From Sphingomonas sp. HMP6 (GTDB lineage: Bacteria > Pseudomonadota > Alphaproteobacteria > Sphingomonadales > Sphingomonadaceae), in assembly GCF_013374095.1 (NCBI RefSeq), contig NZ_AP022672.1:3551501-3615500 (forward strand): a stretch of 64,000 nucleotides of DNA, in the 5' to 3' direction. Each line of letters opens with the position of its first letter. Within the stretch, counting starts at the first letter, position 1. Below the pieces are notes generated by a model that made no database searches, had not been told where the DNA came from, and worked only from the letters and a program-made list of their open reading frames with translations. Of this stretch, positions 15,613-24,333 are shown piece by piece. The position numbers and the translations under genes were made by a program.

Positions 15613-16515
15613 ATGTTGCGCACGTCCCTCGATCATCTTCCCGCCTCTCGGCAGCGCGAGCTTGCCCATGTCGCGCGCGTATTGTGCGAGGAGTTCGAGG
15701 CCGCGCACGCGATCGGCACCAAGGACTGGAAGAAGGCGCGGCGCATCTTCAAAATCGTGCTCTACGGCTCGTTCGCGCGCGGCGACTGGGTCGATGATCC
15801 GGTTGGCGGCTATCAGTCCGATTATGACATCCTGATCGTCGTCAATGACGAGCGCCTGACCGAATTCGAATATTGGTCGGCCGCCGAGGACCGGCTGATG
15901 CGCGATACGACCATCACCAAAGCGCTTAGTGCGCCGGTCAACTTCATCGTCCATTCGCTGACCGACGTGAACGCCCAGCTTGAGAAGGGTCGACCGTTCT
16001 TCGTCGATATCGTAAGCCAGGGGATCGCGTTGTGCGAGGCCGAGGGGTTCCCGTTCGCGCAGTCCCGCGACTTGCCGTCGGAAGAGGCGAGGGCGGAGGC
16101 GGAGAAGCACTTTGAGAAGTGGTTTCCGAGCGCCGAGGCATTTCTGCGGATGGGGGAGGGGGCGCGCGCAGCGGGCGACCGAAACGAGGCCGCATTCGTG
16201 CTCCATCAGAGCGCCGAGCGCTTCTATCATTGCGCGCTGCTCGTGCTGACCCTCTACAGTCCAAAATCGCACAAGCTAAATTTCCTTCGTTCGCATGCCG
16301 AGGAAATCGCGCCTGAGTTGATCGAGGCGTGGCCCCGCAGCGATAAGTTCAGCCGACGCTGCTTCGAGCTTTTGCGGCAGGCCTACGTGAACGCCCGCTA
16401 CTCGAAACATTATGAAATCAGCGACGGCGAACTGCGCTGGCTCGGCGAGCGGGTCGCGGCGCTGCAGCAGCTGGTCAAAGCTGTTTGTGACCGTCGCCTT
16501 GCGCCGCGCCACTGA
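15613..16515 (+). CDS. MNT-HEPN fusion protein (nucleotidyltransferase + HEPN)
   Basis: The product is 300 residues. The N-terminal half holds a minimal nucleotidyltransferase (LYGSFARGDW with Gly52-Ser53, then DYDIL with Asp70 and Asp72). The C-terminal half is a HEPN domain (FVLHQSAERFYHCALLVL, then ARYSKHYEI with Arg262 and His266). As separate proteins, MntA AMPylates and silences the HEPN RNase toxin HepT (type VII toxin-antitoxin). Here both are one chain. The R-x3-H spacing is one residue shorter than canonical Rx4-6H, so RNase activity is uncertain. The start is the first ATG after the upstream stop; its ribosome site is weak. Confidence 0.82.
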   Translation: MLRTSLDHLPASRQRELAHVARVLCEEFEAAHAIGTKDWKKARRIFKIVLYGSFARGDWVDDPVGGYQSDYDILIVVNDERLTEFEYWSAAEDRLMRDTTITKALSAPVNFIVHSLTDVNAQLEKGRPFFVDIVSQGIALCEAEGFPFAQSRDLPSEEARAEAEKHFEKWFPSAEAFLRMGEGARAAGDRNEAAFVLHQSAERFYHCALLVLTLYSPKSHKLNFLRSHAEEIAPELIEAWPRSDKFSRRCFELLRQAYVNARYSKHYEISDGELRWLGERVAALQQLVKAVCDRRLAPRH

Positions 16516-16536
16516 AGCCACGCGGCGCCAGCACCC

Positions 16537-17037
16537 TTAGCCAGACTTTGCAGTGCGTGGGCCGCGCTTCGGCTTTTCCGCTAGCGCGCTTGCCGCAGCT
16601 TTCGCCGCGCGCCCCTTGCTGCCGAGGCCGATTTTGAGCGCCATTGCGCGCCGCTGCTCGGAATAGCTTTCGGCCACCATTGGGTAGTCGGGTCGCAGAT
16701 TGTAGCGCTCGCGATACTGTTCAGGCGTCAGCCCGTGGCCAGACAGGTGACGGCGCAAGGTCCGGTACGGTCTTCCATCGATCATCGAAATGATGTGGTC
16801 TTTCGAGGCTAGCGATTTGCGCGCCGAGACTGCGGGTGTGTAGCCTTCCGAACCTGATGCATCTGGAGTTTCAATGAGCGCCGAGGCTTGCCCAGAGAGT
16901 TCGATCACGGTGGCGTGCATCGCGCGAAGAAACGCCGGCACGTCCTCCGCTGAGACGCGATTGTTCTGATTGCCGAGCCAGGCGATCGTAAGTTCAGTCG
17001 CGAGTTCGACGGCGTTCAAAGTGGGTTCGTCAGACAT
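16537..17037 (-). CDS. MucR/Ros-family regulator lacking the zinc cysteine
   Basis: The product is 166 residues. PYRTLRRHLSGHGLTPEQYR and the downstream DYPMVAESYSEQR and KIGLGSKGRAA are unmistakable Ros/MucR landmarks. In most members a Cys in an ICLEDGK-like turn binds zinc; here that turn reads HIISMIDGR, so the Cys is replaced. Some family members are known to fold without zinc. The start at 17037 has GGAG seven bases upstream. MucR proteins commonly repress exopolysaccharide and horizontally acquired genes, so it could act on the element or on the eps locus of this window. Confidence 0.85.
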   Translation of the reverse strand: MSDEPTLNAVELATELTIAWLGNQNNRVSAEDVPAFLRAMHATVIELSGQASALIETPDASGSEGYTPAVSARKSLASKDHIISMIDGRPYRTLRRHLSGHGLTPEQYRERYNLRPDYPMVAESYSEQRRAMALKIGLGSKGRAAKAAASALAEKPKRGPRTAKSG

Positions 17038-17868
17038 TAAAATCTCCGCTCATTGCCGGGCGATCATCTTATCGTGGTATACCTCGACGCCACATGATCC
17101 ATAATGGATGTTTTGAGCGTGTCGAGTTCTGGGATTACTCAGGCAAACATGTCGTACCGATTAAAAGCGACGGCCCGTACCGTTTCACCTGCCAACGTCA
17201 GCTTTTGGTCCACCCTCAACATCCAACGACCGCCAGGTCGATACACCAGAGCCATGGAATTAATCTTGTTCCTAGGGCAGACGCGGTGACGATGATTGCA
17301 TTGTCGGGCCGGTTGGCGAACGCGAAAATTCCTGGAAATCGGGGGGCAATTAAGAGGGCGAGATAAAAGCACCGCCAGCAGGCTGGGTGCATGTGGATGT
17401 TTTTAGTAGGAAAATACGGCTGGCCCCCCGCGTCCTCTGCCAGCCAATAAGCGAAATTAGTGAGGTTTTTCAATGCGCGAGGCGCTGGCACCGTTGCCGA
17501 ATACGCGCTGGACTACTTCGCCGCCAGTGACTGCTCAGCGCTTCGATCTCGACCATCCACCGGCTGGAGCAAATATCCCGGAAGCCGCCATTCGTTCCGT
17601 TTGTCTCGATGAGTACGACGGGTGGCGAGCGGACCGTCTGCGTACGAGGTCATTTTGGGGGGAGAACGGACTGGCGGCTTTTGGGCGAGCGAAGGCGGTA
17701 AGCGGCCGTTCGTTCAGGGCGAGGCGGCTGGCAGTTATGCGCCCGAATCCTGCTATTGATTCCCCAACCCGCAGACCCCGAAAGCAGCCCTTCGGAAGCT
17801 GACCTGCTACCCGGCGTTCAAGCGATCCAGATTTGGCTCGGCGAAGCTCGCCTGATACCACCTAAACT
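17038..17868. other. 830-base region without a supported gene
   Basis: Several frames are open (for example 17094-17366 forward, 17535-17861 reverse) but none has a ribosome site and recognisable protein sequence. 17640-17760 contains the phrase ggcggcttttgggcgagcga and relatives similar to GC-rich spacers elsewhere in the island (near 5752-5880 and 24580-24660). It may be gene debris. Confidence 0.4.
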
Positions 17869-18426
17869 TTAGCCAAGCGTATCCTCGCCCGCGGTGCACG
17901 CCCCAACCCGCGCGTTGCGCGTGTGAATCGTGGTCCTGAGGCTGCCCGTTCCCCCGCCTGGACGGTTGCTGGTCGTCACCAGGGTGAGATCGGTGAGCGT
18001 CGGGCTGATCGTGCCGACGATGGTCATTTCGCCATCCCCTTGGTCGACGCTGCGCATCGTCGCCTTGAAATCGACCTTGCCATCCTCGAACGAGGAACGC
18101 TGCACCTTCCATTCGGGCCCGAACTGGATCGCTTCCTGCAATCGCTTTTTGAAACTGTCATCGGAGACGGTTTTTGCTTCGAGGCACGCCGGCCCGCTGC
18201 CATTCTTCGTGCCGACCGCGGCCTTTCCGGCTTTGGCCATTTCGGCGATGTCGCCGGACATCCCGGTCGCGTCGAAAGCCAGAATTTCGCTCTCGAACGT
18301 CCAGCTTCCCGGTTGACGCTTGAGCAAGATCTCGGGTGCGGCGGACAGGCTCTTTTGCGCAGGGCCGCACCCATGCAGCACCGCTATGCAGACGGTGAGC
18401 GCCGCCAATCGGAAAGGCGTGATCAT
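17869..18426 (-). CDS. DUF3617-family lipoprotein
   Basis: The product is 185 residues. ITPFRLAALTVCIAVLHGC is a lipoprotein signal with the lipobox Leu-His-Gly-Cys. The mature part follows DUF3617: LKRQPGSWTFESEI, a central Cys (GPACLEAKTV), and a C-terminal CTAGEDTLG. DUF3617 proteins are common periplasmic proteins of sphingomonads with no known function. The start at 18426 is fixed by the signal peptide; the frame is open further upstream. It is downstream of, and on the same strand as, two other exported proteins. Confidence 0.78.
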   Translation of the reverse strand: MITPFRLAALTVCIAVLHGCGPAQKSLSAAPEILLKRQPGSWTFESEILAFDATGMSGDIAEMAKAGKAAVGTKNGSGPACLEAKTVSDDSFKKRLQEAIQFGPEWKVQRSSFEDGKVDFKATMRSVDQGDGEMTIVGTISPTLTDLTLVTTSNRPGGGTGSLRTTIHTRNARVGACTAGEDTLG

Positions 18427-18472
18427 AGCTGCGTCTTTCTTTTGCAAGATAACGGGAAACCGAATTTTGGCA

Positions 18473-19375
18473 TCAGCGCAGCAAGGTGACGTGGCCGACA
18501 TAATTGTGCTTGCGGCCATAAAGCTCCAGCGTCGGCACTTCCCCAGCGCGCGGCGGAGCGCATTTGAAGCCGTTTGTCTTTGGGTCGCCCGATTTTGCGA
18601 TAATCTGCGCGGGGCCAATGCGCGTAGGGGTAAGATCGAAATCAACGCTGACCTTCGGGCACACCCTATGGGCAAAATCGATCGGGTCCTTGAACGCGCC
18701 GCCCTTCGTCCGCTCCGCGACGATGAGCTGCGCCGCATCGGGCGTGGTGGTGGGGGCAAGACGGGCGATGTCGGCGGAGCTGCTAGCGTTCACGTCGATA
18801 AACCGCATCTTTGGCGCGACCGGATCGGCACGAACCGGCCCGCGGCCCGGCACGGCAACTAGCAGGCCGTCGCTGCCAAACAGCGCCTTCACGTCGAACG
18901 ACACCGTCTGCTTCAGGGCGACGAAAAGATAGGGACACATTTCGGTCAGCGGTCGGCACAAATCCTTGGGCTTGCCGCCGCCCCCCAGGATCGTTTCTGC
19001 CCAGCGGTCCTTACCGTCGTCCGACGCCTGTGCCCGCGCAGTCAATATGCCGTCGGCCCCGACCTTGACGGCGACGGGACGCGATCCGTCGATCAGGCTG
19101 ACCTCATACTCGCCCGGCTCCAGCCCGGCGAAGCGGACAATGCCGTTGTTGTCAGAGGGGGCGACAATCGGTGCATTGCCGGGCTTCTTTTTGACGACAA
19201 GACCAACCCCCGGAATGTTCGCAGCCGCCAGAGCCGGTGTGGCCATCACGCCAAAGCCGAGCACAGCGCCGGTCGCCGCGATCTGCACGGGGGAAAGGTT
19301 GGAAAGCCCCAGCGCGGCCAATGCAGCGGCGGCGATGATTGGCGAAGGTCTGCTTTTGAATCGTGTGCGATTCAC
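18473..19375 (-). CDS. Exported protein with a regulatory-like beta domain and a ComEA-like HhH segment
   Basis: The product is 300 residues. A long hydrophobic N-terminus ends in TPALAAANIPG, a likely signal cleavage. Residues about 55-110 (GIVRFAGLEPGEYEVSLIDG) look like a carboxypeptidase-regulatory/prealbumin-like beta domain. Residues about 192-240 (FIDVNASSSADIARLAPTTT, then AAQLIVAERTKGGAF) match the DVN-ASxxELxxLP pattern of ComEA/T2SS-type helix-hairpin-helix motifs, which usually bind DNA or protein. The end is Cys-rich. It is 46 bases upstream of the DUF3617 gene. No family is known with this architecture. Confidence 0.55.
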   Translation of the reverse strand: MNRTRFKSRPSPIIAAAALAALGLSNLSPVQIAATGAVLGFGVMATPALAAANIPGVGLVVKKKPGNAPIVAPSDNNGIVRFAGLEPGEYEVSLIDGSRPVAVKVGADGILTARAQASDDGKDRWAETILGGGGKPKDLCRPLTEMCPYLFVALKQTVSFDVKALFGSDGLLVAVPGRGPVRADPVAPKMRFIDVNASSSADIARLAPTTTPDAAQLIVAERTKGGAFKDPIDFAHRVCPKVSVDFDLTPTRIGPAQIIAKSGDPKTNGFKCAPPRAGEVPTLELYGRKHNYVGHVTLLR

Positions 19376-19481
19376 GGGATGCTCCTCGTTGGAACGCTTG
19401 CTGCGCTACAGCCGGATGGGTGTGGCCCATAGGCCAGGCTGGGTTGTGTCCGCCTCGCCTGCGATTGTATAAAACAGGCGG

Positions 19482-20444
19482 TCAGTTCAGCTGAATGTAC
19501 CCGTTCAGGCCGGTCGTATCGTTGTAGAAGCTGCCATTAGCGCCGACGCGGAAATCGATCGTGTTGCCCGCCTGAAGCTGCCGCACCACGTCGAACGGAT
19601 TGCTTTGTGCCGGTCCGCTGGGCGCTGTCACGCTAAGCGCGTTTACCGGCGGTCCGCCGTTGAACGACAAGCTCGTCAGCGTGTTCGTACCGCCTGCGGT
19701 GATGTTCTCGGCCCAGAACCGTCCGACGATGTGATACTTGCCTGCCGCCGGGGCGGTAAAGCGCACCACGGCACATTGGTTGGCCGGTCCGGGGTGCATG
19801 GCCAAGCCCTGGGGGGAATACCGCAGCGGGCTTAGCTGGGTCGCGCCTTCGCTCTGGCTGACCATCGGCAGATCGCCCGTATTGCTGTCTGGGTTCGGCC
19901 CCATCGACCAGAGCGCGGCAGCGCGACCGGCGATATCGCCTGCATACTTCTTGAACCGGAAAGGAACGACGGGCCCACTACAATCCGGGTTCGCCGTATA
20001 GCCATAGGTCCAGACCTCGAACGGATTGGTCGCTGCGTTGATGTTGTTCGTTGGGTTGAATTGTCCGGCGATTTCCCACGAAGGAAGATAGGGGCCCAGC
20101 GGAACCGGCGGGCGCGGCGGCCTGCCTGGGGCGGTCAATTCCTCTCCTTCGCCGCCACTGTTTTCGGTAGCCATCATTCCCGGCGCCCGGGGATCGATCT
20201 GCACATTGCTGGAGGCATCCGGCCTGACCAATACCGGCTTGTTGTCCGGCCCCCCATGGCCTGCATTGCATTTCGAAATTGCCTGAACGCCGCTGGCAGC
20301 ATTTCCCGTATTGTAGCCAAAGGACGTGCCATCTTTGCACTTGAGCTGCGCATTGAAGGCGCCGACATTTTGATCTGCCTTTGCAGATGTTGCGCAAATC
20401 GCCAGGGTTGTGGCGGCCGATGCGCATAATATCGATTTCAACAT
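19482..20444 (-). CDS. Exported beta-sandwich protein (320 aa)
   Basis: The start at 20444 has GAGGGA at good spacing and gives a signal peptide ending Thr-Ser-Ala-Lys-Ala. After a low-complexity Pro/Gly region, residues about 125-320 follow the pattern of secreted domains seen with PEP-CTERM proteins: WEIAGQFNPTNN, VWTYGY, AMHPGPANQCAVVRFTAPAA, GKYHIVGRFW, and a final VDF-like IDFRVGANGSFYNDTTGLNG. There is no PEP-CTERM tail. Such domains are beta-sandwiches that may bind carbohydrate. It is first of three reverse-strand exported-protein genes. Confidence 0.65.
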   Translation of the reverse strand: MLKSILCASAATTLAICATSAKADQNVGAFNAQLKCKDGTSFGYNTGNAASGVQAISKCNAGHGGPDNKPVLVRPDASSNVQIDPRAPGMMATENSGGEGEELTAPGRPPRPPVPLGPYLPSWEIAGQFNPTNNINAATNPFEVWTYGYTANPDCSGPVVPFRFKKYAGDIAGRAAALWSMGPNPDSNTGDLPMVSQSEGATQLSPLRYSPQGLAMHPGPANQCAVVRFTAPAAGKYHIVGRFWAENITAGGTNTLTSLSFNGGPPVNALSVTAPSGPAQSNPFDVVRQLQAGNTIDFRVGANGSFYNDTTGLNGYIQLN

Positions 20445-20827
20445 CACGATTTCCCTCTTCAAAAAGCAACGCAGAAAATCTGCCGTGCTGCCTGTCTCAA
20501 GCCTTCGGCTGAGTGGCGGATCAACTAGAGCCGCCCCGCTTCTTGCTGGGCATGATGGCTACCGTGTCGAGCAATCGCCGCGCTATCCCACGATCATGGG
20601 GGGGCGGTCGGGTGGCCTGTGCTATCGTGGCGCGCTACGCTGCAGCGGGAGCGAACGCAGCAGCGGCGACCGATCGAACGAGGACAGCGAATACCTAAAA
20701 TGATCGGCCATTTGCAGCCTCGTTTCCTGAACTGCGTGCGATGCGGCCGATCCATCACGGCGCTGGAACACGAAACCAATCCAGCGCTGCTGCTGTCAGC
20801 AGCGCGCTCGTATTTTTTAGCAGCGCG
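20445..20827. other. Divergent intergenic region
   Basis: 383 bases between the reverse exported-protein genes and the forward histidine kinase gene. It must hold promoters for both directions, but no box pair was clear enough to call. Short forward frames here are not supported. Confidence 0.4.
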
Positions 20828-22495
20828 GTGACGCCGGAGATGATCCGTCGATTGGCAGTGTGCGCCTGTGTCGCCGTTGCAACCCTCATTGCGGCGCTGT
20901 TGTTCAAACCGCCGCTGCCGACCTCGCCCCAGTCCGATACTTACGGGATAGTGCTAGTCGAGCCGGGAGATCTGGGCCTGCCCCGGCTGCCGGTCACGGC
21001 GACCCGGGTGCTGCCCTTCGCACAGCAATTCGATTGGCCAGTCAGCATGGCCAGACAGTATGACTATTCGGCTCCCGTGAACCTGCCGTCCGGCCAAAAT
21101 CTCGGCGTCTACGTTCCGTTCCTCGGGGCCGACGCCCGACTTTACGTCAATAACGTTCCAGCAGGCGACGCTGACCTGCTGAACTTTGCTGGACCTGGCA
21201 CAGGGGATCGTCGCGTGTTGGTCCGCATTCCTTCCCACTACCTGAAGGGCGCATTCAATCGCGTCGATATCGTGGTTTCGAGCGATGATCGCCATGTCGG
21301 CATGCGCTACTTTTACCTAGGGGATTTCGACACACTCCAACTCGACGCAAATCGCATGGATATGTGGCGGACGGTCGTCCAGCGGACGGGCCTGGCGTGC
21401 GCGGTACTGGGCTTGCTGAGTTCCGTGCTGGCGATCGTGTTGCGGCGAAGGATTAGGCTGCACCTGGCGCTAGCGCCCGTTTCGCTGCTGACGCTGGCAT
21501 ATGGCGCAATCAGTGTCCCGCCGCTCTGGATTATTGTCGGGATTTTGAGCTCGATCGTTGGCTTGCTGATCGCCCTCGGGCTGCGGCATCGTTTTGAAAG
21601 CAAGTCTGGAGGCGTCTTCGACGGTCTGCTGATGGCTGCGCTGCTTTCGACAATTGCGGCTGCAATGTTGGCGTTCGGGTCGATCTTGCCGTCTGGCGCG
21701 AAGTGGCTGATCGGCGTTGCGAACCTGGGCCAACTCCCGTTGCTCGCGATCGGCCTGCCGCTGCTGCTCGGATCGGACGTGATGGCGCTTCGCCGCGACC
21801 TTGCGGCCGCTCGTTCGACTGCGGCCGAACAGACGAAGATCGCGAAGAGCGCGGAGGAAGCGTTACGCGAGGAAATCCGGTCACGAGCGGTTGCCGAAGA
21901 ACGGCAACGGTTCGTGCGCGACATGCACGACGGCATCGGAGGGCAGATGCAAGCGCTGCTGATGCGTCTTCGAATGCGCAAGATCGCAATCGCCGACGTC
22001 GAAAGCGAGGTCGCGGCGGGGCTGGTTGATTTGCGACTGGTGGCCGATTCACTGGACCATGTCGGCACCGACCTGGCCCAGGCCCTTGCGACGTTTCACA
22101 CCAGGGCTCGGCAGCAGTTCGATGCGGTGGGGATTGGGCTGATATGGAATCAGAGCGGAGACTGCTCACGGATCATATTGGACCCGCGGGCCATCTTGAA
22201 CGTGTACCGTATCCTGCAGGAGGCGCTCACCAACTGTGTCCGCCATGCGCACGCCAATCACGTTACCGTCACAATCGAGCTTCCGCCCAATGCGGGGCTT
22301 CTGGCGATCCTTTTCGAGGACGATGGTCGCGGATTTGAGGCGACCGCTGTGTCACATGGTAGAGGTCTAGGGAATATGGCTCAGCGCGCGGCCAGGCTTG
22401 GGGCGAAGTTCGATGTGATCAGCGTTCCGGGAATGGGCGGCAGCCGGATCGAACTGATCGTGCCAGTTCAATCGCAAGAATCGTCACAGGTCTAG
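20828..22495 (+). CDS. NarL-type sensor histidine kinase
   Basis: The product is about 555 residues. An N-terminal membrane helix is followed by a periplasmic 7TMR-DISM-like region (about 40-170), then about six membrane helices (190-330), a coiled coil, and a HisKA_3 dimerisation domain. The phospho-accepting His lies in RFVRDMHDGIGGQMQ (about residue 367). The HATPase_c domain has its N box in ILQEALTNCVRHA and its G box in EDDGRGFEA. The start is uncertain: GTG 20828 is used here; ATG 20840 is an alternative but overlaps its own GGAG. The 3' end overlaps the convergent response regulator gene by 12 bases. Confidence 0.87.
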   Translation: MTPEMIRRLAVCACVAVATLIAALLFKPPLPTSPQSDTYGIVLVEPGDLGLPRLPVTATRVLPFAQQFDWPVSMARQYDYSAPVNLPSGQNLGVYVPFLGADARLYVNNVPAGDADLLNFAGPGTGDRRVLVRIPSHYLKGAFNRVDIVVSSDDRHVGMRYFYLGDFDTLQLDANRMDMWRTVVQRTGLACAVLGLLSSVLAIVLRRRIRLHLALAPVSLLTLAYGAISVPPLWIIVGILSSIVGLLIALGLRHRFESKSGGVFDGLLMAALLSTIAAAMLAFGSILPSGAKWLIGVANLGQLPLLAIGLPLLLGSDVMALRRDLAAARSTAAEQTKIAKSAEEALREEIRSRAVAEERQRFVRDMHDGIGGQMQALLMRLRMRKIAIADVESEVAAGLVDLRLVADSLDHVGTDLAQALATFHTRARQQFDAVGIGLIWNQSGDCSRIILDPRAILNVYRILQEALTNCVRHAHANHVTVTIELPPNAGLLAILFEDDGRGFEATAVSHGRGLGNMAQRAARLGAKFDVISVPGMGGSRIELIVPVQSQESSQV

Positions 22496-23140
22496 CCAGC
22501 CGTTTTGGACCGCCTCGAACACCGCTTCGTTGCGCGAATGCACGCTCATCTTGGAATAGATCGCCTTCACATGGTCGGCGATAGTATGCTGCGATATATC
22601 GAGGGCTGACCCGGTTTCACGATACGATAGGCCGCGCGAAAACATCAGAAGGACGTCGCGCTCGCGGGGCGTGAGGATGTTGGCGACTTCAGTCGCTTTA
22701 GCATCCGGTCGACTGAGCATCCCGAGCAAATGGGTCGCAATCTGCGGACTGATTGGATTGCCGCCTGCATGCAGGGCATGGATGTCGCGGATGATCTGGT
22801 CAGGCGGGGTGTCTTTCAGCAAATAGCCGCTGGCGCCAAACTCGAAGGCGAGCAAGACGCTGGCCTTGTCACCCAATACGGTGAGGATCAGCGACCGCCC
22901 CCCGGTCGCGTCCGCGAAATGTCGGATAAAGTCCAACCCGTTGCCATCGGGCAGTTTGATATCGACCAGACAGATGTCTGCGAGCGTCGTTTCTATCGCT
23001 CGCCGCGCGTCGACGATACGCTCGCAGGCGAACGCGACGTGAAAGCCATCGGTCTCTTCGATCAACAGCGTCAAATATTCGCGCGTCGCTGGGTCGTCTT
23101 CCAAAACGCCGACGGCGATTGACGTCGGGACGACAGTCAT
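22484..23140 (-). CDS. LuxR/NarL-type response regulator
   Basis: The product is 218 residues. The receiver domain has the acidic pocket LEDDP (Asp15, Asp16), phosphoacceptor Asp60 (CLVDIKLPDGNG) and Lys109 (YLLKDTPPD). The C-terminal LuxR HTH begins LTPRERDVLLMFSRGLSYRE and includes ISQHTIADHVKAIYSKM. It is the natural partner of the kinase encoded convergently with overlapping ends. Its ATG overlaps the stop of the upstream exported-protein gene (ATGA), implying translational coupling to it rather than to the kinase. Confidence 0.9.
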   Translation of the reverse strand: MTVVPTSIAVGVLEDDPATREYLTLLIEETDGFHVAFACERIVDARRAIETTLADICLVDIKLPDGNGLDFIRHFADATGGRSLILTVLGDKASVLLAFEFGASGYLLKDTPPDQIIRDIHALHAGGNPISPQIATHLLGMLSRPDAKATEVANILTPRERDVLLMFSRGLSYRETGSALDISQHTIADHVKAIYSKMSVHSRNEAVFEAVQNGWLDL

Positions 23141-24333
23141 CGCTTGCGCACTCTGTTTCGATCCCAGCAATTTGCGTGCGGTTGGTCGACGATATCGATC
23201 CACATCCGGGATTTGGACGGGATGCGGCTGTAAGATATCACGCCACCTCCGCCGCCTTCATGATAGCTCAAGACGCGCCACCCTGCGCCGAATTCCGCAC
23301 TGCAACGGGCGTTGGCCGTTGCTAGCGTTGGAAAGTCGGTCCCCGCCAGCGGCGTGGTCATTCGAACCTCGCCGCCGTTGAACGAATCCAACTGCAGCCC
23401 TAATTTTTTCAATCGAGCAATGTCAGGGGCTTTAGAGCCAGGCTTGAAGCATCCCAGCGGCAACGCCGCAGCGCAACTCATATCGCCACTATAAGGGTCG
23501 CAACCCGGCTGACTGAAATCTCCGTTGCAGCGAAGCCAGGACAGGTCCTCGCCGATGCTTTTATTGTGAAATTCGCGAAAGGTGACCCCACGTATGTCGT
23601 CGGGTGCCATGCAAAGAACCAGCGCCATGAAATCGATGCTGGTGTCGTCGCCGATGGCTACTTCTACGTGGTCGGGCCGGGCGGGAGAGTTCGCCCAATC
23701 CACAAACCGTTCGCTCGATCCGGGCGGCATGCTCATGGGTAATTGCGCCAAATTCATCGTCAGCAAAATGCTGCCGTCCGGCAGCGTTTTACGATTTTCG
23801 ATGTCTTTCAGCCGTCGGCCAAATTCGATCGTACCGAAGCGAGCTTGGTTATCAGGATTGTCGACTAAATCCCCTAATCGGACATTATCGTTGCCCGCTC
23901 CCGGCTCGCCGCGCGTTCGTAGCACCAACTGCGCAGTCTCGATGCCGCTTGGCATCTGGAACCAGTCTGTGAAGTATTTGTCGGCCCCGGGTTCGTCATA
24001 ATTCCTGAGCCCCATTACGCGATTTTTGCCCGCTGCAAGGTCTTTGAACAGACCAGTGCCGAGCAATCGCGGATCGATGCGCGCCGGCTCATTTCCTCCT
24101 CTGGCGAATCCGTCCTCGACGCCATTTACGAGAACTATTCGACGCTGCCATCGTTGGCACGTCGTGCGATCAACTATATCGAGCCCTGGTGTTATAGAGC
24201 GTGTAACTCGATCGAAATCTGCCGAAGCGTTCGGCCTATACCCGCTGATGTGGACAAGCGCGAACCATGCACAAAGCGCACCTAGCGTGCCGACAAATGC
24301 CACAGCCGCCGGCGACCTCAACTTGCTGCTCAT
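23137..24333 (-). CDS. Membrane-anchored or exported protein of unknown function (398 aa)
   Basis: An N-terminal hydrophobic helix (AVAFVGTLGALCAWFALVHI) is followed by a periplasmic region rich in Cys and Gly. Notable stretches are LGCFKPGSKAPDIARLKKLG near residue 295 and the C-terminal WRVLSYHEGGGGGVISYSR, which resembles tails of other uncharacterised secreted proteins. It is the first gene of a two-gene reverse unit with the response regulator (4-base overlap). That coupling suggests its product acts in, or is sensed by, the same system. The start is uncertain between 24333 and 24360. No family was recognised. Confidence 0.6.
   Translation of the reverse strand: MSSKLRSPAAVAFVGTLGALCAWFALVHISGYRPNASADFDRVTRSITPGLDIVDRTTCQRWQRRIVLVNGVEDGFARGGNEPARIDPRLLGTGLFKDLAAGKNRVMGLRNYDEPGADKYFTDWFQMPSGIETAQLVLRTRGEPGAGNDNVRLGDLVDNPDNQARFGTIEFGRRLKDIENRKTLPDGSILLTMNLAQLPMSMPPGSSERFVDWANSPARPDHVEVAIGDDTSIDFMALVLCMAPDDIRGVTFREFHNKSIGEDLSWLRCNGDFSQPGCDPYSGDMSCAAALPLGCFKPGSKAPDIARLKKLGLQLDSFNGGEVRMTTPLAGTDFPTLATANARCSAEFGAGWRVLSYHEGGGGGVISYSRIPSKSRMWIDIVDQPHANCWDRNRVRKR

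Noticed and set aside
17094-17366. 90-codon forward frame considered as a small regulator
   Set aside because: There is no ribosome site, other frames are equally open, and no family pattern is visible.
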